The position numbers and the translations under genes were made by a program. DNA of 64,000 bases from Neofamilia massiliensis (GTDB taxonomy: Bacteria > Bacillota > Clostridia > Tissierellales > Peptoniphilaceae). Where the stretch lies: positions 128,409 to 192,408 of the forward strand of contig NZ_CYUJ01000003.1 of assembly GCF_001299475.1 (NCBI RefSeq), given 5' to 3'. The notes under the pieces were generated by a model. It was not told the DNA's origin. It saw only the letters and a list, made by a program, of their open reading frames with translations, and did no database searches. This document shows, one piece after another, positions 7,486 through 15,252 of this stretch. Position 1 is the first letter of the stretch, and each line of letters begins with the position of its first letter.

Positions 7486-8212
7486 CGTAAAAACCTTCAC
7501 TATCTAATAAAATTAGTAGGTAGTGCCTTCCTTTTGGTGTTATAAATGTTTGTATGCCTACAAGTGTACCTAGTGGATCAACCCATTCTTTTACTTCAAA
7601 ATATCCCTTATTCTTATCTGCATAAGGTAAGAGCTTCTTTTTCTTATCTCTATAAATTAATCCCTTATCCATTAAAAAACTTATAAACTGATTTTGTGGT
7701 ATTCCTAACTCTTTGGCAGTATTTCTAAAATTTGTAAGTAGGTTATAATCTACTAATTTGTCATAATAGTCTGCCTTTGGTCTTAATTCTTCAATTTCTT
7801 CTTCCCTTTCAGCAATAATTCTATTGGCTACTAAAATTGCATCTGCAAGTAACTCTTCATTGGTTTTCTTTTCTTGCCCTACTATATATCCTCCATTTTT
7901 TCTAATACTTGGTAAGACTTCTCTCGTTACCCAAGCCTTGAATATTTTTGCTTGTGGTAGTTTTGATGAAAGGATAAGTGAATACAATCCTGATTCATTA
8001 ATTATTGAAATATTCTGTATTCCTCCAGGGGTGTTCCATTTCGTTACACCCTTATCTTCCTCGTCTACATGGTCATAAATAGCTTTTCTTGGATTAACAT
8101 ATCCTAACATAGTTGCTACTTCATTTGCTATAAAGAAAAACTCACCGTCTTTTTCTATAACAGTGAGTTTCCCAAAATTCTTATTTTCAAATGTTTTTAA
8201 ATCACTTATCAT
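7478..8212 (-). CDS. BRO-N / KilAC-type phage antirepressor within the transfer operon
   Basis: This 244-aa protein has an N-terminal BRO domain (about residues 10-115, with the pattern FFIANEVATMLGYVNPRKAI then a LPQAKIFKAWVTREVLPSIR segment). A coiled linker (120-150) is followed by a C-terminal KilA-C-like domain (about 150-240). Phage antirepressors of this type bind DNA or repressors to trigger lytic genes. Here the gene sits between pcfB and virD4, with a 4-nt ATGA overlap before it and an 8-nt overlap after it, so it is translated with the transfer genes. A role in switching the element's transfer genes is plausible but inferred. Confidence 0.85.
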   Translation of the reverse strand: MISDLKTFENKNFGKLTVIEKDGEFFFIANEVATMLGYVNPRKAIYDHVDEEDKGVTKWNTPGGIQNISIINESGLYSLILSSKLPQAKIFKAWVTREVLPSIRKNGGYIVGQEKKTNEELLADAILVANRIIAEREEEIEELRPKADYYDKLVDYNLLTNFRNTAKELGIPQNQFISFLMDKGLIYRDKKKKLLPYADKNKGYFEVKEWVDPLGTLVGIQTFITPKGRHYLLILLDSEGFYDE

Positions 8213-8694
8213 AAGCTTTGCTCCTTATGTTTATTTTTAACTTTATCTTTGCTGATGGTGTCCTTAGCCATATCTTTAAACTTATTTATTGTCTTTGTTA
8301 TTGAATCTTTTCTATCGGCCTTTTTTTCAGAAGCTTTAACTGCTTTTTTAAAAGCATGTTCCATTACCTTTATATCCTTAGATTGAAAAAACACAGAGTG
8401 GTTACCAGTTTCCTTATCTTTCATTACAGAAAACTTCACTCCGTGTTTATTTAAAATTTTCTTTAGTTCTTTTAACTCAGGATCTTTTAGATTAATTTCT
8501 TCTAACTGTCCCTTTTTTACCATATCCTTTAGCTTTACTTCTTCTCCGTTATTTTTTATTACATTTTTCAAGCCTCCTTGTTCCTCTATTTGCTTGTGTA
8601 CTTTCTTTAATGCATCAAGAATTGCCTTGCTCGTTGCTTTTGCAAGTCTTACTTCAAGGTTAAGACTCGACCTAGATACTTCTTCATTAATCAT
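8209..8694 (-). CDS. pcfB: PcfB-family (DUF3801) relaxosome accessory protein
   Basis: This 161-aa, lysine-rich protein resembles PcfB of conjugative plasmid pCF10, which links the relaxosome to the coupling ATPase. Visible features are an N-terminal helix (RSSLNLEVRLAKATSKAILD), a central region ending HGVKFSVMKDKETGNHSVFF typical of DUF3801, and a long basic tail. It overlaps the dnaC-like gene by 8 nt upstream and the antirepressor by 4 nt downstream. The neighbouring virD4 supports the call. Confidence 0.82.
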   Translation of the reverse strand: MINEEVSRSSLNLEVRLAKATSKAILDALKKVHKQIEEQGGLKNVIKNNGEEVKLKDMVKKGQLEEINLKDPELKELKKILNKHGVKFSVMKDKETGNHSVFFQSKDIKVMEHAFKKAVKASEKKADRKDSITKTINKFKDMAKDTISKDKVKNKHKEQSL

Positions 8695-9514
8695 CTATTC
8701 CACCTCCATATAAAAGTAACTCTTTGTATTTTCTTAACTTCTCTTGATGAATTTTTCTTCTAAAATCTTCTCCCGTAACTTTAACTGGTATTGTCATTTC
8801 AAGTATTCTTGAATATATTCTCTGATACTCAAGGTCAATATTTGGATTTTGAATTATTTCCAATGATAAGTTTGTGGTAAAAATTGTCGGCCTACCCTTT
8901 AAGTATCTTGAGTTTATAATGTTATATACTTGTTCTCTTGCATAAGATGTATCCCTTTCAATTCCAAGGTCATCTAAGATCAACAAAGGAACATTAGAGA
9001 GGTTACTTATTATTTCATTTGAATCAACCTTAAATGCAGATTTTTGTATTTGATTTATAACCTGAGATAAATTCATAATCTTAACTTTAACTTGTTCTCT
9101 TTCAATTAATTCATTTGCAATAGAACAAGCAAGATAAGTTTTTCCACTACCAACATCTCCATAAAATAAAAGTCCAACATTGTCTTCCTTCATTTGCTCA
9201 AAACTTTTGGCATAATTATAAGCAACCTTATAGGCTTGACCTTTTTCATTTAGGAATTCCTCAAAAGTATATTGGTGTTGGAGCGGCGATGAAAAACAAT
9301 CTCTTTTTAGCGATGATATTCTCGTCAATATTTCTCTCTCTGCATTTTCCTTATCTCTTTTTATTTCACATTCACATTTAATTCTTGGAATAAACTTTGT
9401 AAATCCAAGGTCAAGTAATTCTCCATCGACCCTTTTACCGCATACCTTGCAATAAATATGTCCATTTCTTTCAATATCATTTTCTCTTAATACAAAATCT
9501 TTTAAGTTTTTCAT
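8687..9514 (-). CDS. DnaC/IstB-like AAA+ ATPase (helicase loader) of the element
   Basis: This 275-aa protein has an N-terminal zinc-ribbon-like region with cysteines at 22, 25, 47 and 49. The AAA+ core has Walker A GDVGSGKT at 119-126 and Walker B VPLLILDDLG, followed by a sensor region (RPTIFTTNLS). Proteins of this type load the replicative helicase. Paired with repA it forms the replication module that lets such elements replicate after excision. Its ATG overlaps the repA stop by 4 nt (ATGA). Confidence 0.9.
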   Translation of the reverse strand: MKNLKDFVLRENDIERNGHIYCKVCGKRVDGELLDLGFTKFIPRIKCECEIKRDKENAEREILTRISSLKRDCFSSPLQHQYTFEEFLNEKGQAYKVAYNYAKSFEQMKEDNVGLLFYGDVGSGKTYLACSIANELIEREQVKVKIMNLSQVINQIQKSAFKVDSNEIISNLSNVPLLILDDLGIERDTSYAREQVYNIINSRYLKGRPTIFTTNLSLEIIQNPNIDLEYQRIYSRILEMTIPVKVTGEDFRRKIHQEKLRKYKELLLYGGGIDD

Positions 9515-10284
9515 AAACTCTCTCCTATATCGTAATTCATTTTTCTTGTTGAACTTTCATTAATGTTTTTTGCCTGATCATTAAGATACCAATTGATTAT
9601 TGTTGCTTTGTGATCTTGATAATCTCTGTTATTTGCTTTCATATAAGACGAAAGCCTATCAATGTATTCACTAATTCTGCTTCCTAACTCATTTGTTAAG
9701 TCCTTGTATTCTTCATCAGTCAAAAATATATTTTTATATATTCCATAAGGCTTTTGCCCTTTATTAAAATCATTCTTTCTTAACTCATTATTACTAATAT
9801 TGTTATAGTTACCTTCCGATTTTCGGAAATCTTGAAGTCTGTTATTCGGAGTTCTTGAATTCCGATTATCGGAAGTCTGGACTTCTGCTTTTCGGAAATC
9901 TGGATTTCTATTATTTGAATCAGAGAAAACACTCATAAAATCTTTAACATATATCCTATTTGGTTTTCCAAGTCCTTGTCTTTTCTTTTCTATCAATCCA
10001 ATTCCTGATTTTGTATCAAGCTCATTTATAATCTTTAAGGCTTTATCATTAGCACAGTTAAATTGCTCTTTTATACTTTCAATTGTGTAGTAGATAAAGA
10101 CTTTTCCATCTTCATCTATCCAGCCATTTTTATATGAAAGACCCATTCGATTAAGCATATATGAATACAAAACTTTAGCTTCAATAGATATGCTTTCAAA
10201 AACCTCATCTTCCATTAATACCATAGGTAACCTAATGAAGTTATACATCTCAGATTGCCTATTATAAAAATAATCAAAATTCAT
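9511..10284 (-). CDS. repA: RepA_N-type replication initiator of the conjugative element
   Basis: This 257-aa protein has the RepA_N domain in residues 1-105 (FIRLPMVLMEDEVFESIS, VLYSYMLNRMGLS, winged-helix region). A low-complexity linker (about 115-165) follows, in which DFRKAE and DFRKSE recur 23 residues apart, and then a C-terminal domain (about 175-257). The linker DNA holds four 23-bp repeats. RepA_N initiators are known to bind origins inside their own coding sequence. It is the first gene of the element's operon and has a strong ribosome site (GAGAGGAGG). A terminator-like hairpin and short ORF precede it. Confidence 0.88.
   Translation of the reverse strand: MNFDYFYNRQSEMYNFIRLPMVLMEDEVFESISIEAKVLYSYMLNRMGLSYKNGWIDEDGKVFIYYTIESIKEQFNCANDKALKIINELDTKSGIGLIEKKRQGLGKPNRIYVKDFMSVFSDSNNRNPDFRKAEVQTSDNRNSRTPNNRLQDFRKSEGNYNNISNNELRKNDFNKGQKPYGIYKNIFLTDEEYKDLTNELGSRISEYIDRLSSYMKANNRDYQDHKATIINWYLNDQAKNINESSTRKMNYDIGESL
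9823..9914 (-). repeat. Four direct 23-bp repeats inside repA (probable iterons/origin)
   Basis: On the plus strand, units beginning TCGGA start at 9823, 9846, 9869 and 9892, exactly 23 bp apart. Units 1 and 4 match at 19 of 23 positions. Inside and beside them are palindromes, TTCCGA-TTT-TCGGAA (9814-9828) and TTCCGAT-T-ATCGGAA (9860-9874). Because 23 is not a multiple of three, successive copies are read in different frames, so the repeat is kept at DNA level. This fits initiator-binding iterons. Function is inferred. Confidence 0.7.
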
Positions 10285-10302
10285 TCCTACCTCCTCTCTT
10301 TA

Positions 10303-10337
10303 AAATAAAAAAGAGCAGCCTTATTTAAGCTACTCTT
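10303..10337 (-). terminator. Terminator or attenuator hairpin just upstream of repA
   Basis: On the minus strand AAGAGTAGC (10337-10329) pairs with GGCTGCTCTT (10320-10311) around a short AT loop, followed by TTTTTTATTTT and then the repA ribosome site. The stop codon of a 20-codon ORF (10330-10392) falls in the 5' arm, a layout used in translational attenuators. It may equally serve as the terminator for the rumA operon after integration. Confidence 0.6.
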
Positions 10338-10392
10338 GTAGAAAGTATAAAATGGGTTTTATCTTATTATATTTTTCCTTGTGTCTCCTCAT
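10330..10392 (-). promoter_or_regulatory. Possible 20-codon leader ORF before repA
   Basis: A short frame starting MRRHKEKYNKIKP ends at TAG inside the 5' arm of the repA-proximal hairpin. Its ATG overlaps the stop of a preceding 59-codon open frame (10389-10568) as ATGA. No good ribosome site stands before the ATG unless translation is coupled. The stop-in-stem geometry is what an attenuator would need. Weakly supported. Confidence 0.3.
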
Positions 10393-10513
10393 ACCAGTTG
10401 TAAAACTACTCTTACGTCCATGTAGTTTTTTTGGGTCTTTTTGACGTATCCTTCTTCATCTTTATCGAAGACAAAATGCTTATAAAACTGCTTAAAATGC
10501 AGGATTTCTATAT

Positions 10514-10570
10514 TTACATCTTTTGTATCAACGCTATAGTCTCGACGTGGCTGGTCCACGGGAACATATC
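10514..10570. other. Probable integration junction of the conjugative element in the 3' end of rumA
   Basis: The last 17 or so codons of the rumA gene use CCG, ACC, AGC, GTC, GAG, GCG and TTG, unlike the very AT-rich codons upstream. They cover the strongly conserved SHVE motif. Beyond the stop the element's repA begins at 10284 and no native operon terminator is seen. From published work on Tn1549-type and other elements I recall rumA as a known integration target. The exact core and the opposite end are not visible in this window. Confidence 0.6.
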
Positions 10571-11641
10571 AAAACCCTTCATCTTTTCAACCTTATATTT
10601 CTCACTTAGTTTTTCTAAGTCCTCTTTAAGAGCATAAGGGTTGCAGGATATATAGATTATTTTTTCTGCTTGAAGGTCTAAAAGGCCTTTGATGGCATTT
10701 TCGTCTAGGCCGCTTCTGGCTGGGTCTACTATTATGCCATCGACTTTTACCTTATTTGCTTTTAAATCTTGTAGATAAAGGCCTGCATCCATGGCTGTGA
10801 AGTAGGTGTTTTTTATTTTATTGTGTTTGCTATTATAAATTGCGTCTTTGACTGCTTGGGGATTTGATTCTACTCCTAGTACTTTTTTTACAAACTGGCT
10901 GGCATAGAGGGAGATTGTTCCTATGCCACAGTAGGCGTCAACAAGAGTGTCGTCTTCGTTAAAGTCGCCCCACTTAAGGGCTGTCTTGTATAATTTTTCT
11001 GTCATCCTTGAGTTGACTTGATAAAATGATTGAGGAGATATTCTAAAAGATAATCCTAATAATTCATCAAAAATATATCCATCTCCATAGGCGACAAGGT
11101 CTTTCTTGCCAATTATCATTGATGTGTCTCTGTCATTTATGTTAAAGACAATAGATGTGATTTCTGGGTGAATTTTTTTTATTGCCTTAACAAAGTTATT
11201 TGATGATGTGATTATTGAATCTGTTACAATTATTACTAGTAAAATTTCCTTGGAACTTTTGCCAACTCTAACTAGGGACCCTCTTAGAAGTCCTTCTTTA
11301 GTATCTATGTCATAAATTGACCACTTAAAGGACTTGGCCAGGTCTTTGACTGTAGCATTTATTTCTTGGGCCTTGGTGTCTTCGATTAAACATGAGTCTA
11401 TTTCTAAGACGTTTTTCGTGTACTCTTCATACTTGCCCATAATAACTTCCCTACCATCAAAGGCAAAGGCGTCGTGAACTTTGTTTCTGTAATAATATGG
11501 ATTCCACTCACCTTCTATGGCTTCAATATTTTCATTTGGAAAAAGTTCTCTTATGTGTTTTTCTTTTCCTTCTAGGGACAAGGGATAGTTGTCGTGGTTG
11601 TAATGACAACCTCCACACCTGTCCATTATTTTACAAAGCAT
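10514..11641 (-). CDS. rumA: RlmD/RumA-type 23S rRNA (uracil-5-)-methyltransferase, without TRAM domain
   Basis: This 375-aa SAM-dependent enzyme makes 5-methyluridine in rRNA (or tRNA). An iron-sulfur cluster site is formed by C3, C9, C12 and C84. The methyltransferase domain has DAYCGIGTISLYAS, DPARSGLD and the nucleophile loop ISCNPYAL (C333). The general-base Glu lies in SHVE (365-367). There is no TRAM domain, unlike the paralogue at 48979-50331. It is the last gene of pepT-ogt-fetA-fetB-rumA, three bases after fetB. Its 3' end appears replaced by sequence from the integrated element with the protein motif kept intact. Confidence 0.88.
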   Translation of the reverse strand: MLCKIMDRCGGCHYNHDNYPLSLEGKEKHIRELFPNENIEAIEGEWNPYYYRNKVHDAFAFDGREVIMGKYEEYTKNVLEIDSCLIEDTKAQEINATVKDLAKSFKWSIYDIDTKEGLLRGSLVRVGKSSKEILLVIIVTDSIITSSNNFVKAIKKIHPEITSIVFNINDRDTSMIIGKKDLVAYGDGYIFDELLGLSFRISPQSFYQVNSRMTEKLYKTALKWGDFNEDDTLVDAYCGIGTISLYASQFVKKVLGVESNPQAVKDAIYNSKHNKIKNTYFTAMDAGLYLQDLKANKVKVDGIIVDPARSGLDENAIKGLLDLQAEKIIYISCNPYALKEDLEKLSEKYKVEKMKGFDMFPWTSHVETIALIQKM

Positions 11642-11644
11642 ATT

Positions 11645-12442
11645 CTACTTCTCCTCTTCTATTTCTAATATAAACTGGTCTTTGTCGTTAAAAAATGTCT
11701 TTGATCCAAGATGGACAAAGATTATTACACTTAAAGATACAGCTCCTAAAATTCCCAGCATTATTGCTATTTGGTAGCGGGTTGCTACTAGTGGCGATTG
11801 GCCTGATAGGATTTGGCCTGTCATCATACCTGGCAAAAATACTATGCCCATGCCTAGCATGGAGTTTATTGTTGGGATTATTGCTGAGTCAAAGGCCTTG
11901 TCGACTATTTCTTTTACTGCATCTTTGGGCTTTGCGCCTAACATCAAGGCACTTTCAATTTGATTTCTGTTGGCGTGTATGCCTTCCAACAAATTATTTA
12001 CTCCTAATGTTATTCCTGTCATAGAGTTTCCTATTAGCATACCTGCTATTGGAATAAAAGTTTTTGGGTCATACCAGGGCCTTACATTTAAAACCACTAG
12101 GATAAAATACATTAGGCAAGATAAAGTCGATGTAACAATGGAAAAAGCGATAACTTTTTTTAAGTCTTCTGAAAGCTTTCTCTTGGTCCTTTTAATTATA
12201 TTTCTAACTGCAAAGGCCTCCATTACCAAGGTCAGAAGAATTATATAAAGAGGGTTATTGGCCTTAAAAATATAAACTAAAAGATAGGCTGCCAAAATCA
12301 ATTGAACAGTCATTCGAAAACTGGCTAAGAGTATTTCTTTTTCCCTAGAAATTTTCTTTTTTCTAACTATTATTAAAAGTATTATGACAAAAATATAGGC
12401 AGCTGCCAGCCTGTACAGGCTAATGTCTAAGTTATTATTCAT
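11645..12442 (-). CDS. fetB: FetB-type ABC transporter permease (UPF0014)
   Basis: This 265-aa polytopic protein has about seven hydrophobic segments and the family hallmarks MLIGNSMTGITLGVNNLLEG (about residues 137-155), a LMLGAKPKDAVKEI region, and FLPGMMTGQILSGQSP. FetAB in E. coli exports iron and protects from peroxide stress. Its gene overlaps fetA by 8 nt and is followed by rumA after 3 nt. The family assignment is firm; the exported substrate here is inferred. Confidence 0.88.
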   Translation of the reverse strand: MNNNLDISLYRLAAAYIFVIILLIIVRKKKISREKEILLASFRMTVQLILAAYLLVYIFKANNPLYIILLTLVMEAFAVRNIIKRTKRKLSEDLKKVIAFSIVTSTLSCLMYFILVVLNVRPWYDPKTFIPIAGMLIGNSMTGITLGVNNLLEGIHANRNQIESALMLGAKPKDAVKEIVDKAFDSAIIPTINSMLGMGIVFLPGMMTGQILSGQSPLVATRYQIAIMLGILGAVSLSVIIFVHLGSKTFFNDKDQFILEIEEEK

Positions 12443-13088
12443 AAATAGCTCTTCCTTCTTTTATCTCTATTAGAGCATCAGCATAGTCTTGGACTAATTT
12501 TTTTGAATGAGTTACAACTAGGAGAGACTTGTTCTTTGTCCTTACATAAGAAAGAATATAATCCATAACAAAGGCCTCTGTATCTTGGTCCAAGGCTGAT
12601 GATGGCTCGTCTAAAATTAAAACTTCTCCGTCCATTAATAGAAGTCTACCTAAGGAAATTCTCTGCTTTTCTCCGCCAGAAAGATTTTCAACTTGGTCAT
12701 TTAGAGATTTTTTTATTTTAATATCAGAGAGTATTTGTTCTAAAGTCTCATCTGATGCCAAGGGCTTTTCAGAAAACTTTAGGCCAATTAATAAATTATC
12801 TTTAACCGTTCCCTTATAAATAGCTGGACTTTGGTTTGCCATTAAAACCTTGCGCCTTAAGTTTATTGAATTAATTTCGTCAAGGTCCTGGCCCCTGTAA
12901 TAAATTTTTCCAGAGTCTGGAGAAATCATCTTGTTTAAAAGTTTTACAAGAGTTGATTTGCCACTTCCACTTGGGCCAACTATACAGGTAATTTTATTTT
13001 CTTTTATTTCTAAGTCATCTATAGACAAAATATTTTTAAATTTTACTTTCTCTATTTTAAATAAATTTGAGTCTTTCATCTTAATCAC
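12435..13088 (-). CDS. fetA: FetA-type ABC transporter ATP-binding protein
   Basis: This 217-aa ATPase has Walker A GPSGSGKS (38-45), the signature LSGGEKQR, Walker B VLILDEPSSALD and a switch His in VVTHSKK. It pairs with the FetB permease. The upstream GTG (13088) overlaps the ogt stop by 4 nt; the ATG at 13079 is an alternative start. Both give the same domain. Confidence 0.9.
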   Translation of the reverse strand: MIKMKDSNLFKIEKVKFKNILSIDDLEIKENKITCIVGPSGSGKSTLVKLLNKMISPDSGKIYYRGQDLDEINSINLRRKVLMANQSPAIYKGTVKDNLLIGLKFSEKPLASDETLEQILSDIKIKKSLNDQVENLSGGEKQRISLGRLLLMDGEVLILDEPSSALDQDTEAFVMDYILSYVRTKNKSLLVVTHSKKLVQDYADALIEIKEGRAIYE

Positions 13089-13576
13089 TTTCTATATGGG
13101 ATCTTTTCTAAATCTAAAAGGAATTTTTTTCTTTCAAGGCCGCCAGCGTAACCAGTTAACTTTCCATCTGCTCCTAAGACCCTGTGGCAAGGGACGATTA
13201 TTGAAATAGGATTGTGACCAACTGCTCCGCCAAGGGCTTGTGAATATTTTTTATTTGCAAATATTTCTTGGCTAAGGTCTCCGTAAGTTTTGCTTGTGCC
13301 ATAGGGAATTTCTAAAAGTCTTTCCCAAACTTTTTTCCTAAAAGATGTTCCCTCAAGTTTAATTTTCGGCAAAAAGTCTGGGACCTGGCCATTAAAATAA
13401 AGGTCCAACCATTTTTTTGTCTGAATAAAGACTTTTAAATCAGATTTTTCCTGAAAATTTTTTAAGTCCTTAGGAATGTATTTGCTGTCTTCAAAGTCTA
13501 AACCTAAAAGATGATCTCCATCACTAATCATTAGCATTTGGCCAAGTGGCGAATTGTAAAAAGAAAAATATTTCAT
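13085..13576 (-). CDS. ogt: Methylated-DNA-protein-cysteine methyltransferase
   Basis: This 163-aa DNA repair protein removes alkyl groups from O6-alkylguanine onto its own cysteine. The active-site motif is IIVPCHRVLG with C130. FRKKVWERLLEIPYGTSKTY (80-98) is the DNA-binding helix region and the C-terminal TGYAGGLERKKFLLDLE is typical. It starts one base after the pepT stop and overlaps fetA by 4 nt. Confidence 0.95.
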   Translation of the reverse strand: MKYFSFYNSPLGQMLMISDGDHLLGLDFEDSKYIPKDLKNFQEKSDLKVFIQTKKWLDLYFNGQVPDFLPKIKLEGTSFRKKVWERLLEIPYGTSKTYGDLSQEIFANKKYSQALGGAVGHNPISIIVPCHRVLGADGKLTGYAGGLERKKFLLDLEKIPYRK

Positions 13577-13577
13577 T

Positions 13578-14834
13578 TTATTTGGCTGCCTCTTCTATCA
13601 ACTTTAAAGTTACTAAGCAGGATTTTTCTGCTGAATCCATTGGCAAAAACTCACTAGTTGCATGAAAGTTGTGGGCGCCAGTAAAGTAATTTGGCGTAAG
13701 AATGCCTAGGCTAGAAATGAAAGATCCGTCAGTTCCCCCTCTCATTGGAAGTGTAATTGGTTCAATATCTAATTCTTCAAAGGCCTTATAAATATTGTCA
13801 ATGCATTCTCTGTTGTCATCATTTACTGCATCATAAATATTGGCATAGACATCTTCTAATTCTATAGAAATTTCTGCCTTAGGATACTTTAATTTTAATA
13901 AGTCAACTGCCTGTCTGAGATAGGCTTTTTTATTTTCATAACCTATTTTTGAATGGTCACGGATATTTAAAGAAATTTCTGCCTCTATTACATTTGAGTT
14001 GAGGCCGTTTACCCAAATATAGCCTTCTCTGCCTTCAGTATTTTCTGGAGTTTGATTTCTGTCTAGCATATTTATAAAATCGTTGGATATCATAAGTGGA
14101 TTTACTAATTTTCCCTTGGCAGACATTGGATGAGCAGAGACTCCTTTAATATGAACTCGGCCACTTCCTGCATTAAAGGTTTCGTAAACAACTTCTCCCA
14201 GTTGGCAGCAGTCGATGGTGTAGGCGTAGTCAACTTTAAACTTGTCGTAGTCAATTTTTCTAGCTCCCCTTAGGCCAATTTCTTCATCTGGCACAAAGGC
14301 TATGTGAATTTCACCGTGGTCTACCTGTGGATTTTCCTTTAGGTACTGAAGCACTGTCATTACATTTGCTATTGCCGCCTTGTTGTCTGCTCCAAGAACT
14401 GAAGTGCCGTCAGAAATAATTATGTCTTGGCCAACATATGCCTTTAATTCTGGATGATCTGCTTCTTTTAAAATTATTCCCAAGTCTTCGTTTTGAACTA
14501 TGTCGCCACCTGGATAGCTTCTAATTACTTTTGCCTTTATGTCAGGGCTTTGAGATACGTCAACTGTATCTAAGTGACAAACCCAGCCGACCACTGGAGT
14601 ATCTCTATCTGTCTTTAATCTTTTTTTCAATACTCCATGTACAACACAAAAATTATTTATATAAACGTCTTCTAGGCCTAGGTCTTCTAGTTCAGCTGCT
14701 AAAACTTTTGCTAAAGTCCATTGGCCCTGGCTCGAAGGAACTTCTTTAGCACTAGCATTACTTTGACTGGATATTTTTATATATGATAAAAATTTTTCTT
14801 CAAAAACTTTTTTAAAATTAAAATTACTGTCCAT
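13578..14834 (-). CDS. pepT: Peptidase T (tripeptide aminopeptidase)
   Basis: This 418-aa M20-family metallopeptidase removes N-terminal residues from tripeptides in the cytoplasm. Zinc ligand motifs are visible: WVCHLDTVDVS (H87, D89), SVLGADNKAAIA, FVPDEEIGLRGARK, and a C-terminal GAHNFHATSEF. A lid domain lies between about 215 and 330. It is the first gene of a five-gene operon ending in rumA, with a ribosome site (AAAGGAG) upstream of 14834. Confidence 0.95.
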   Translation of the reverse strand: MDSNFNFKKVFEEKFLSYIKISSQSNASAKEVPSSQGQWTLAKVLAAELEDLGLEDVYINNFCVVHGVLKKRLKTDRDTPVVGWVCHLDTVDVSQSPDIKAKVIRSYPGGDIVQNEDLGIILKEADHPELKAYVGQDIIISDGTSVLGADNKAAIANVMTVLQYLKENPQVDHGEIHIAFVPDEEIGLRGARKIDYDKFKVDYAYTIDCCQLGEVVYETFNAGSGRVHIKGVSAHPMSAKGKLVNPLMISNDFINMLDRNQTPENTEGREGYIWVNGLNSNVIEAEISLNIRDHSKIGYENKKAYLRQAVDLLKLKYPKAEISIELEDVYANIYDAVNDDNRECIDNIYKAFEELDIEPITLPMRGGTDGSFISSLGILTPNYFTGAHNFHATSEFLPMDSAEKSCLVTLKLIEEAAK

Positions 14835-14904
14835 ATCTTTCTCCTTTTAAGTTTCTTAATTTAATTATAGGCTTTATTAAAAAAATATTCCACGCAAAAA
14901 CAAA

Positions 14905-14935
14905 AACCTAAGACAAATAATTTTCGTCCTAGGTT
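14905..14935 (-). terminator. Intrinsic terminator of the DUF2812-padR unit
   Basis: On the minus strand AACCTAGGAC (14935-14926) pairs with GTCTTAGGTT (14914-14905) with one mismatch and is followed by TTTTGTTTTT. It lies five bases after the padR stop. Confidence 0.8.
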
Positions 14936-14940
14936 TATTC

Positions 14941-15252
14941 TTATTTTTTGAAATTGTCTTCGTAATTTGAAATTAAAAGTTTAAGCCTTTCAACTTCTTC
15001 TTTTAACAAGGTTTTCCCTTCTTCTGTAAGAATGTAGTGCTTGCCTTTTTTGTCTGCGTCTACCCTTTTTATTAAATCATTTTCTAAAAACTGGGCTAGA
15101 AGGGCGTAAAGAGTTCCAGGAGCCAGATTAATTCTGCCATTTGTAATTTGACTTACCCAGCTGGTTATTTCTGATCCATTTCTAACTTGGCCGAGAGCCA
15201 AAAGAGTGTAGTACATTGGCTCAGTTAGTGTTTGGAATTGATCCCTTGCCAT
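14941..15252 (-). CDS. PadR family transcriptional repressor
   Basis: This 103-aa winged-helix protein has the PadR pattern: LTEPMYYTLLALGQVRNGSE, a recognition region (RINLAPGTLYALLAQFLEND), the wing YILTEEGKTLL and a C-terminal dimerisation helix. Its ATG lies 28 nt inside the end of the DUF2812 gene, so the two are co-translated. The promoter before DUF2812 carries two copies of an 18-bp palindrome (16508-16551), which are the likely binding sites for autoregulation. Confidence 0.88.
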   Translation of the reverse strand: MARDQFQTLTEPMYYTLLALGQVRNGSEITSWVSQITNGRINLAPGTLYALLAQFLENDLIKRVDADKKGKHYILTEEGKTLLKEEVERLKLLISNYEDNFKK

